Origin: Bordetella parapertussis | GTDB lineage: Bacteria; Pseudomonadota; Gammaproteobacteria; Burkholderiales; Burkholderiaceae_B | Direction: 5' to 3' | Length of the DNA stretch: 25,144 nucleotides | NCBI GenBank assembly: GCA_945862495.1 | Contig: CAMAYM010000033.1 | Location: 1 to 25,144, forward strand | Shown here: positions 16,446-23,149 of the stretch, in pieces | How positions within the stretch are numbered: the stretch's first letter is position 1 | Layout: every line of letters begins with the position of its first letter | Notes under the pieces: generated by a model | What the model was told of the DNA's origin: nothing | Database searches by the model: none | Seen by the model: the letters and a program-made list of their open reading frames with translations, nothing else | Program-made: the position numbers and the translations under genes

Positions 16446-18656
16446 ATGACTGCTCGTACTGTTTGCCATCGTCTGAACGTCGCAACACCTTTGTATCAAT
16501 TTATCGAAACAGAGGTGCTGCCAGGCTCGGGAGTCGACAGTGCGAGTTTTTGGAAGGGCTTTGATGCACTGGTGCATGACCTGACACCTATCAATACTGC
16601 TCTGTTGGCAGAGCGTGATCGTCTGCAAACAGAGATGGACAGCTGGCACCGCACCCACCCCGGACCGATTCAAGACATGCAGGCCTATCGTGCCTTCCTG
16701 ACAGACATCGGTTACCTGGCGCCTGTGCCGGCTCACGCTCAAGCCACTACGACAAACGTCGATGCAGAGTTGGCGCTTCAGGCCGGCCCGCAACTTGTAG
16801 TGCCGGTGCTCAACGCACGTTATGCCTTGAATGCCGCGAATGCCCGTTGGGGATCCCTTTACGACGCACTGTACGGCACGGATGCGATTGCAGAGACAGA
16901 CGGCGCCACCCGAGCAGGCGGCTATAACCCGATTCGTGGCGCCAAAGTGATCGCCTTTGGTCGACAGTTTCTCGATCAATCCGCCAAACTCGCGAAAGGC
17001 TCGCACGCAGACGCGAAGTCTTACACCGTCAAAGATGGGCAACTCGTTGTCACGCTTAAGGACGGCTCTGTCACGGCCCTGGCGACGCCAGAAAAGTTTG
17101 TCGGCTACCAAGGCGCTGCGACCGCACCCTCCTCTATTTTGCTCATCAACAACGGCTTGCATATCGATATTCAGATCGATGCAAGCAAAGGGATTGGCAA
17201 AGACGACCCCGCAGGTGTCAACGACATCGTGCTCGAATCCGCACTCTCCACCATTCTCGATCTCGAAGATTCCGTCGCCGTCGTCGATGCTGACGACAAG
17301 GTGCTTGCCTATCGCAACTGGCTCGGCATCCTGAAAGGCACGCTCGTTGAAAGTGTCACCAAAGGTGGCAAGACGTTTGATCGCACCCTCAATCAGGATC
17401 GTCATTACACAGCGGCTGCGGGCGCCAAGCACGCCAAAGATGGCGTAGTAACCTTGCATGGCCGCTCCTTGCTGTTTCTGCGTAACGTGGGACACTTGAT
17501 GACCAATCCCGCCATTCTCGATGGTAACGGTCAGGAGATTTTCGAAGGTATCCTGGATGCCGTGGTGACTGTCACGATTGCGCTGCATGATCTCAAACGC
17601 AATCAAGCGCATAAATATGGTAACTCACGCACAGGCTCTGTCTACATCGTCAAACCAAAAATGCATGGTCCTGCCGAAGTCGCTTTTGCCAACCAACTCT
17701 TTGGTCGCGTAGAGGGCATGCTCGGTCTGGCGCCCAATACCGTCAAGCTTGGCATCATGGACGAGGAGCGCCGCACGAGCGTCAATCTCAAGGCATGTAT
17801 CAATCAAGCACCTGCGCGTGTCGCCTTTATCAATACAGGCTTTTTGGACCGTACTGGTGACGAAATGCATACCGCGATGCATGCGGGTCCGATGATTCGC
17901 AAAGGCGACATGAAATCCAGCGCTTGGTTGTCGGCTTATGAACGCAGCAACGTATTGACAGGCTTAGCCTGCGGACTGCGTGGACGTGCGCAGATCGGTA
18001 AAGGGATGTGGGCGATGCCAGATCTGATGGCAGCGATGCTGGAACAGAAAATCGCCCACCCCAAAGCCGGTGCGAATACTGCCTGGGTTCCCTCCCCAAC
18101 TGCCGCGACTTTGCATGCCCTGCACTACCATCAAGTTAGCGTAGCAGATGTACAAAGCGAACTTGAAAAAATCGACGCGCCTGCTGAAATCGATCGACTG
18201 CTGAATGACATTTTGCAAGTCCCCGTGGCCGTCAAACCCAACTGGAGTGCAGCTGAGATTCAGCAAGAGTTGGATAACAACGCGCAAGGTATTCTGGGCT
18301 ATGTGGTGCGCTGGATCGATCAAGGTGTGGGCTGCTCAAAAGTCCCCGACATTCATAACGTAGGACTGATGGAAGACCGCGCGACGCTGCGCATTTCCAG
18401 TCAGCATATCGCCAACTGGCTGTTACACGGCATTGCGACTGAAGCCCAAGTGCACGAGACCTTGCAGCGCATGGCCAAAGTCGTGGATGGTCAAAACGCC
18501 GGAGATCCTCTCTATCAGCCGATGGCACCAAATTTTGAAAACTCCTACGCCTATCGTGCCGCACGTGACTTGGTCTTCAAGGGTCTCGAGCAACCGAGCG
18601 GCTACACAGAACCTCTGCTGCATGCATGGCGCCTCAAGGTCAAGGAAAAACAATGA
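16446..18656 (+). CDS. glcB: Malate synthase G
   Basis: Malate synthase G joins glyoxylate and acetyl-CoA to malate, feeding glycolate or acetate carbon into the TCA cycle in the cytoplasm. The 736-residue length and overall sequence match the monomeric G isoform rather than the shorter A isoform. Readable landmarks are LVVPVLNARYALNAANARWGS, LHIDIQID, DSVAVVDADDKVLAYRNWLG, FLRNVGHLMTNPAI, LGIMDEERRTSVNLKACI, FINTGFLDRTGDEMHTAM with the catalytic Asp region, and NVLTGLACGLRGRAQIGKGMW. A GAGG lies 15 nt upstream of the ATG at 16446. The stop overlaps the start of the M20 peptidase gene as ATGA (18653-18656), indicating translational coupling. No glcDEF or isocitrate lyase gene is present in the window. 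Confidence 0.97.
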   Translation: MTARTVCHRLNVATPLYQFIETEVLPGSGVDSASFWKGFDALVHDLTPINTALLAERDRLQTEMDSWHRTHPGPIQDMQAYRAFLTDIGYLAPVPAHAQATTTNVDAELALQAGPQLVVPVLNARYALNAANARWGSLYDALYGTDAIAETDGATRAGGYNPIRGAKVIAFGRQFLDQSAKLAKGSHADAKSYTVKDGQLVVTLKDGSVTALATPEKFVGYQGAATAPSSILLINNGLHIDIQIDASKGIGKDDPAGVNDIVLESALSTILDLEDSVAVVDADDKVLAYRNWLGILKGTLVESVTKGGKTFDRTLNQDRHYTAAAGAKHAKDGVVTLHGRSLLFLRNVGHLMTNPAILDGNGQEIFEGILDAVVTVTIALHDLKRNQAHKYGNSRTGSVYIVKPKMHGPAEVAFANQLFGRVEGMLGLAPNTVKLGIMDEERRTSVNLKACINQAPARVAFINTGFLDRTGDEMHTAMHAGPMIRKGDMKSSAWLSAYERSNVLTGLACGLRGRAQIGKGMWAMPDLMAAMLEQKIAHPKAGANTAWVPSPTAATLHALHYHQVSVADVQSELEKIDAPAEIDRLLNDILQVPVAVKPNWSAAEIQQELDNNAQGILGYVVRWIDQGVGCSKVPDIHNVGLMEDRATLRISSQHIANWLLHGIATEAQVHETLQRMAKVVDGQNAGDPLYQPMAPNFENSYAYRAARDLVFKGLEQPSGYTEPLLHAWRLKVKEKQ

Positions 18657-20119
18657 ACGCTCCCGTCCCGATGCTCGATACCGCTCAAGTCCTGACCTCT
18701 GTGAGTCAAGCGTGGGACGACGATCTGGTGGGTCAACTCAGCGACTATATCGAGATTCCCGCCAAATCACCCGCCTTTGATACCAACTGGGCACAGGCAG
18801 GTTATTTGGACAAGGTCATTGAGCGTACGGCCGCCTGGATCGAGGCGCAAAAAGTCGCGGGTCTCAAGCTGGAGATTATTCGACTGCCTGGTCGCACACC
18901 CGTCCTGTTTTTTGAGGTGGCGTCTACGCGCTCGCAAAGTGCGAATAGTCAGACGGTCTTGATGTATGGTCATCTGGATAAACAACCGGAGTTTGATGGC
19001 TGGCGCAATGGCCTCGGCCCTTGGACACCCAAGTATATTGATGGCAAGTTATATGGCCGTGGTGGTGCGGATGATGGCTACGCAGCTTATGCTGCTATCA
19101 CAGCCATCCAGGCACTCAAAGAACAAAAGCTTGCCCACCCGCGTATCGTGGGTTTGATTGAAACCTGCGAAGAAAGTGGCTCACCAGATCTGCTGCCCTA
19201 CATCGATGTGTTGAAAACACGGCTGGGCGATGTTGGGCTGGTGATTTGCCTGGATAGTGGTGCAGGGAATTACGACCAACTCTGGCTCACGACAAGCTTA
19301 CGCGGCATGGCGGCCGGTGTACTGAAGGTGGAGATTTTGACTGAAGGGATCCACTCAGGCGACGCGTCTGGTCTGGTGCCCTCTAGTTTTCGAATTATGC
19401 GCCATGTGCTGGATCGTCTAGAAGACAGTGAGACGGGTCGACTGCTACCCAAGAGCTTTCATTGCGAGATCCCAGCCGAGCGTCTGGCTCAAGCGCAAGC
19501 AACGGCAGACATCTTGGGTGATGCCATCTACAAACGCTTTCCCTGGGCCCATCATGATTGTGGTGGCTCAAGTTTGGTGGCGCTCCCTACAACACTCGAC
19601 CCGGTCGAAGCGCTGATTCGTCGCACTTGGAAACCGACCTTGAGTGTTACGGGTGCAGAAGGCTTTCCAGCACTCAAAGATGCTGGCAACGTGCTGCGTC
19701 CCTACACCGCCTTTAAACTCAGCCTAAGACTGCCTCCACTGATCGATGCGGCGGCGGCCGTAGCAGAACTCAAAACACTGCTTGAGGATAATGCCCCCTA
19801 TCAAGCTAAGGTCACCTTCCATTCAGAAAGCACATCAAGTGGTTGGAATGCGCCAGGTACGGCTCCCTGGTTTGAGCAGGCGCTCAATGATGCCAGCCTG
19901 GCACACTTTAAAGCCCCTGTCGGCTTTATTGGTCAAGGTGGCACGATCCCGTTGATGAAACTGCTCAGCACGGGCTTTCCCAAAGCACAAATGATGGTCT
20001 GCGGCGTACTCGGACCGCAGTCTAATGCGCACGGGCCCAATGAGTTTCTGCATGTCCCCTATGCCAAGAAACTCACGGCTGCTGTGGCACAGGTCATCGC
20101 CCAGGTGCCTGAGCGATAA
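18653..20119 (+). CDS. M20-family metallopeptidase (dipeptidase-like)
   Basis: The 488-residue protein has the di-zinc M20 layout: His107 in LMYGHLDKQPEF, Asp140 in YGRGGADDGYA, Glu173/Glu174 in ETCEESGS, Asp201 in LDSGAG, and a C-terminal His in NAHGPNEFLH. The inserted dimerisation domain begins near TTSLRGMAAG and contains EGIHSGDASG. Such enzymes cleave dipeptides or N-acyl amino acids; the sequence looks closest to carnosinase/CNDP-like dipeptidases. There is no signal peptide, so it is cytoplasmic. The start at 18653 overlaps the glcB stop by 4 bp and has AAGGA upstream. Coupling to malate synthase is unusual enough to suggest that a dipeptide or acyl-amino acid is broken down alongside C2 assimilation, but no substrate is proven. 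Confidence 0.9.
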   Translation: MNAPVPMLDTAQVLTSVSQAWDDDLVGQLSDYIEIPAKSPAFDTNWAQAGYLDKVIERTAAWIEAQKVAGLKLEIIRLPGRTPVLFFEVASTRSQSANSQTVLMYGHLDKQPEFDGWRNGLGPWTPKYIDGKLYGRGGADDGYAAYAAITAIQALKEQKLAHPRIVGLIETCEESGSPDLLPYIDVLKTRLGDVGLVICLDSGAGNYDQLWLTTSLRGMAAGVLKVEILTEGIHSGDASGLVPSSFRIMRHVLDRLEDSETGRLLPKSFHCEIPAERLAQAQATADILGDAIYKRFPWAHHDCGGSSLVALPTTLDPVEALIRRTWKPTLSVTGAEGFPALKDAGNVLRPYTAFKLSLRLPPLIDAAAAVAELKTLLEDNAPYQAKVTFHSESTSSGWNAPGTAPWFEQALNDASLAHFKAPVGFIGQGGTIPLMKLLSTGFPKAQMMVCGVLGPQSNAHGPNEFLHVPYAKKLTAAVAQVIAQVPER

Positions 20120-20130
20120 GGAGTAGTGGT

Positions 20131-20155
20131 GACCTGCAATATTTGTTGCCTGGTC
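20131..20155 (+). other. Imperfect hairpin after M20 peptidase gene
   Basis: GACC (20131-20134) and GCAA (20136-20139) can pair with TTGC (20146-20149) and GGTC (20152-20155), with a small internal loop. It begins 11 bp after the peptidase stop, but no T-run follows, so it may be an RNA 3'-end structure or a weak terminator. Confidence 0.3.
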
Positions 20156-20173
20156 AATGCATAAACGGCTGGC

Positions 20174-20202
20174 TTGACATGCCTTCGTGTGGTGAGTACA
20201 AC
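20174..20202 (+). promoter_or_regulatory. Sigma70-type promoter upstream of the N-acyl-D-amino-acid deacylase gene
   Basis: A perfect -35 hexamer TTGACA (20174-20179), a 17-nt spacer and a -10-like TACAAC (20197-20202, 4 of 6 consensus positions) lie 35 bp before the ATG at 20238. The start site is predicted near 20208-20210. Confidence 0.6.
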
Positions 20203-20216
20203 TGAGACTTGTCTCA
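20203..20216. promoter_or_regulatory. Inverted repeat at the predicted transcription start (candidate operator)
   Basis: TGAGAC and GTCTCA are exact inverted arms around TT, abutting the -10 hexamer. An overlapping outer dyad pairs TGTGGTGAG (20188-20196) with CTCATCACA (20213-20221) at 8 of 9 positions. A repressor bound here would block transcription. Alternatively it is a leader-RNA hairpin. I cannot assign a regulator family. Confidence 0.4.
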
Positions 20217-20237
20217 TCACACTGCATATACCTTCTC

Positions 20238-21962
20238 ATGGCACACACAGGTTCCCTCATTATTCGTCACGGCACCATTGTCGATGGCACAGGCGGCAAG
20301 CCGTTCGTTGGTGACATCAAAATCGTCGATGGTCTGATCACAGAAGTTGGTCAAGTGACGGGCAGAGCCGACCAAGAGATTGATGCCAAGGGCATGCTCG
20401 TGACGCCTGGTTTCGTCGACATTCACACCCATTATGATGGTCAGGTGACTTGGAGCAACAAGGTGGCCTCCTCTTCGCAGCTAGGTGTGACCACTGTTGT
20501 GATGGGAAACTGCGGTGTGGGTTTCGCCCCCTGCAAACCAGAAGATCGCGACATCACCATGAAACTCATGGAAGGTGTCGAGGACATTCCGGGTGTGGTG
20601 CTGCAAGAAGGCCTGCCTTGGAATTGGAATACATTTCCAGAGTATCTCGATGCGTTGGAAGCGCGCGCGTTTGACATTGATGTGGCTACACAAATCGGCC
20701 ATGCGCCACTGCGTATTAACGTCATGGGCGATCGAGGCGCCAAGCGTGAGCCCTCGACCGAAGCTGATCGTGCTCAGATGACTGCACTGGCCGTCGAAGC
20801 GATCAAGGCCGGTGCCTTAGGGTTTACAACCTCCAGAACCATTTTGCATCGAAGCAGTGATGGAAATCCTACGCCTTCACTGGGTGCCGCTGAGGGTGAA
20901 CTGACCGCCATCGCGAAAGGTCTTGGCGAGGCGGGTCTTGGCGTGCTTCAGCTCGTCACTGACTTTGATGATGTCGACGAAGAGTTTGCCATGTTGCGCC
21001 GAATTGTCGACACCTCGGGTCGTCCACTTTCACTTACGCTTCTACAACACGAGCATTTACCCGATCGCTGGCGGCGTGTGATGGAACATATGCATGCCGC
21101 GACCGATGCAGGTTTAAAAATGAAGGCTCAGGTGGGTGCCCGTCCGGTCGCCTTGATTCTGAGCTTTGCGCTTTCACTCTGCCCTTTCACGCAACTGCCG
21201 AGCTTTGAAGCCTTGCGCGACCTGAGCCCCGAGGAGCGTCTGAAAAAACTGCGTGACCCGCAGGTTCGCGCCAAGATTTTGTCCGAAGAGCATGGCGAGG
21301 CCATGTACAAGCGCCGCGTGGCGAATTTTGACAACCTCTACCCACTTGGTGATCCACCAGACTACGAGCCCAAGCCAGAGGACAGCATCGCAGCACGTGC
21401 GGAGCGCGCAGGCGTGGATCCCACCGCTTTCGCTTATGACTATTTACTAGAAAACGATGGCACAGCAATGCTTTATCGCCCGCTCTATAACTACGCGGAT
21501 CGCGACCACGAAGTGTTACGAGAAATGCTGATGGATCGTGATACGGTGCCCGGCCTGAGTGATGGCGGCGCGCATTACGGATATATCTGCGATGCGAGTT
21601 TTCCAACCTATCTGCTGACGCATTGGGCGCGAGATCGTAGCCGCGGAGAGAGAATGCCACTCGAGCTCTTGGTGAAATGGCAATCGCAGGACACCGCCGC
21701 AACCGTTGGACTGAACGACCGTGGCATCTTGCGTCCAGGTTACAAGGCTGACGTCAACATTATTGATTTTGAAGGACTTAAGCTTCACGCACCTAAGATC
21801 GTTTACGACTTACCTGCAGGCGGCAGGCGTTTGGGTCAGACAGCTGAGGGTTTCCGCGCCACCATCGTGTCAGGTGTAGTGACTTACAAAGATGGAACAC
21901 CCACAGGAAACTTACCGGGCAAGCTTGTTCGGGGTGCACAAAAGGCGCCTGTTGTTGCGTAA
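20238..21962 (+). CDS. N-acyl-D-amino-acid deacylase (D-aminoacylase) family amidohydrolase
   Basis: This 574-residue protein is a metal-dependent amidohydrolase of the D-aminoacylase type, which releases D-amino acids from N-acyl-D-amino acids. Typical features are the N-terminal beta-sandwich start (LIIRHGTIVDGTGGKP), the metal site FVDIHTHYDGQ with His63 and His65, TTVVMGNCGVGFAP with the Cys92 that is conserved near the metal centre, LQHEH, the late SDGGAHYGYICDASFPTYLL and the C-terminal DRGILRPGYKADVNIIDF. Many proteins of this family in Burkholderiales are generic 'amidohydrolase family' members, so D-amino acid specificity is likely but not certain. It has its own promoter and candidate operator, so it is probably a single-gene unit. 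Its stop at 21960-21962 abuts the terminator shared with the opposite operon. Confidence 0.9.
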   Translation: MAHTGSLIIRHGTIVDGTGGKPFVGDIKIVDGLITEVGQVTGRADQEIDAKGMLVTPGFVDIHTHYDGQVTWSNKVASSSQLGVTTVVMGNCGVGFAPCKPEDRDITMKLMEGVEDIPGVVLQEGLPWNWNTFPEYLDALEARAFDIDVATQIGHAPLRINVMGDRGAKREPSTEADRAQMTALAVEAIKAGALGFTTSRTILHRSSDGNPTPSLGAAEGELTAIAKGLGEAGLGVLQLVTDFDDVDEEFAMLRRIVDTSGRPLSLTLLQHEHLPDRWRRVMEHMHAATDAGLKMKAQVGARPVALILSFALSLCPFTQLPSFEALRDLSPEERLKKLRDPQVRAKILSEEHGEAMYKRRVANFDNLYPLGDPPDYEPKPEDSIAARAERAGVDPTAFAYDYLLENDGTAMLYRPLYNYADRDHEVLREMLMDRDTVPGLSDGGAHYGYICDASFPTYLLTHWARDRSRGERMPLELLVKWQSQDTAATVGLNDRGILRPGYKADVNIIDFEGLKLHAPKIVYDLPAGGRRLGQTAEGFRATIVSGVVTYKDGTPTGNLPGKLVRGAQKAPVVA

Positions 21963-21963
21963 A

Positions 21964-21997
21964 TATAAAAAGACCTCAAGGATTCAGCTTGAGGTCT
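21964..21997 (-). terminator. Intrinsic terminator of the minus-strand hydroxylase operon
   Basis: Perfect 10-bp arms AGACCTCAAG (21971-21980) and CTTGAGGTCT (21988-21997) enclose a 7-nt loop. Read on minus, the stem is followed by TTTTATATTT, a good U-tract, 26 nt past the hydratase stop. On plus the hairpin follows the deacylase stop by 8 nt but lacks a T-run, so it may only slow plus-strand transcription. Confidence 0.85.
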
Positions 21998-22023
21998 GGG
22001 TAGAGTCGAGCTTCTTATCGGCT

Positions 22024-22836
22024 CTAAGCTTTGAAGCGCGCGTAGACTTGACCGAACGGACCAAAATCTGCGGTCATCGTGTCACCTGCCGCAACGGGAA
22101 CCGGTACCACGCAAGTACCCGTCATGACCACCTCGCCGGCTTTGAGCTGTTGTCCTTGAGATAACAATTCATTGGCGAGCCAGGTCAATGCTATGCGTGG
22201 GTCTCCTAGGACGTTGGCACCGCTTCCGGTCGCCACAATTTTGTTGCCACGGCGGACAGTCACCGCACGTTGACTCAAGTCTGTATCACGCCATTGATCG
22301 GGCGCGCGCGGTCCCAACACCACGTAGCAGGCACAAGCAAAATCAGCGATGAGCTGTGCTTCACCCGCACCCACAAAATCGATATAGCGAGAGTTAGGTA
22401 CCTCGATCGCGATATGTAAGCCATCGACACACTCCATCACCTGTGACAGGGTGAGGGGCTGATCTGCACGACCCGCAACAGTTGCAAGCTCTCGACCCAC
22501 ATCGCGTCCCATTAAAAACGCAAACTCTGCTTCGATCACGGACATGTAATTGTGCGCGAGAGGTAGCTCGCTGTTATCCGCCAAACAACGGGAAGCGGAC
22601 AAGCGTCCGGCCAACGGTCCGCTTACACCAATATGTTGTTGGCCTGCCAGACTGGTGGCGGCGATTTTCCAGCCGAGTGCAGATTCACCTGTCGCCTCAA
22701 ACAGCGCGCGTTGAATCTGATAGCCCTCTGTGCGGCTCGTCGGACGACACTGAGGTGCCAGACCATCGATGCGTGCGTGTCCTTGCCAGGCAGGCAGCAG
22801 TTGCGCCACAGCCTGATTCGTTTGTTCTATCTTCAT
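22024..22836 (-). CDS. 2-keto-4-pentenoate hydratase-like protein (MhpD/HpcG family)
   Basis: The 270-residue protein matches the hydratase branch of the fumarylacetoacetate-hydrolase superfamily, which adds water to 2-hydroxy-dienoates or removes carboxyl groups in meta-cleavage pathways. Family marks are GWKIAATS (Lys57), the metal ligands Glu102 and Glu104 in SVIEAEFAFLMGRD, HIAIEVPNSRY (Glu145), ATGSGANVLGDPRIALTWLANEL and the C-terminal VMTGTCVVPVPV. Length equals MhpD (about 270). It starts 6 bp after the MoaD-like gene with no good ribosome site of its own, so translation is probably coupled. Its presence with a molybdenum hydroxylase suggests ring hydroxylation and degradation of an aromatic or N-heterocyclic compound. 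Hydratase versus decarboxylase cannot be decided. Confidence 0.9.
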   Translation of the reverse strand: MKIEQTNQAVAQLLPAWQGHARIDGLAPQCRPTSRTEGYQIQRALFEATGESALGWKIAATSLAGQQHIGVSGPLAGRLSASRCLADNSELPLAHNYMSVIEAEFAFLMGRDVGRELATVAGRADQPLTLSQVMECVDGLHIAIEVPNSRYIDFVGAGEAQLIADFACACYVVLGPRAPDQWRDTDLSQRAVTVRRGNKIVATGSGANVLGDPRIALTWLANELLSQGQQLKAGEVVMTGTCVVPVPVAAGDTMTADFGPFGQVYARFKA

Positions 22837-22842
22837 GGGGAA

Positions 22843-23124
22843 TTAACCGCCCTCGATTCGAGGTATGAAAAACACTTCAGCATCTGCAGGAATAATCTGC
22901 GTGTAAACCACTTCGTGGATGACGCCATTGACGGCCAGTGAAGTTTCCTCTTCGAGGTGCTCACCTAAACCAGGATATAAACGGTCCATGGCGCTAATCA
23001 CGCCACGAACCGTTCGTGCTGCAATTTCAAACTCACGTATGCCGTCGGTATAACGCCGACTAAAACCGCCGGTCAACATGACCCGGACGGTTTGAGGTGC
23101 AACGGCTTGCGTGTCGGTTTCCAC
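22843..23124 (-). CDS. MoaD/ThiS-like beta-grasp sulfur-carrier-type protein
   Basis: A 93-residue protein with ubiquitin-like signatures: an N-terminal strand VRVMLTGGF, TVRGVISAMDRLYPGLGEHL as the single helix region, SLAVNGVIHE, and a C-terminus DAEVFFIPRIEGG ending in Gly-Gly, exactly where MoaD and ThiS are adenylated and thiocarboxylated. The start is GTG at 23124, with TAGG upstream. Housekeeping MoaD is usually about 80 residues and sits beside moaE; here the gene lies between a molybdopterin-binding hydroxylase subunit (25 bp upstream) and a hydratase (6 bp downstream). It may supply sulfur for the cofactor of this particular enzyme or do something else with the GG tail. No MoeB or MoaE homologue is in the window. 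Confidence 0.82.
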   Translation of the reverse strand: METDTQAVAPQTVRVMLTGGFSRRYTDGIREFEIAARTVRGVISAMDRLYPGLGEHLEEETSLAVNGVIHEVVYTQIIPADAEVFFIPRIEGG

Positions 23125-23149
23125 TTGAGCCTACGCTTGCGCCTCAGTC

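Noticed and set aside
16413..17612. 399-residue open frame on the minus strand opposite glcB
   Set aside because: It lies entirely opposite a full-length, highly conserved malate synthase G; its translation is Cys/Arg-rich low-similarity sequence with no domain I recognise. It is a codon-bias shadow.
21187..21702. 171-residue minus-strand open frame inside the deacylase gene
   Set aside because: Arg/His/Ser-rich translation opposite a conserved amidohydrolase, with no start context; treated as a shadow frame.
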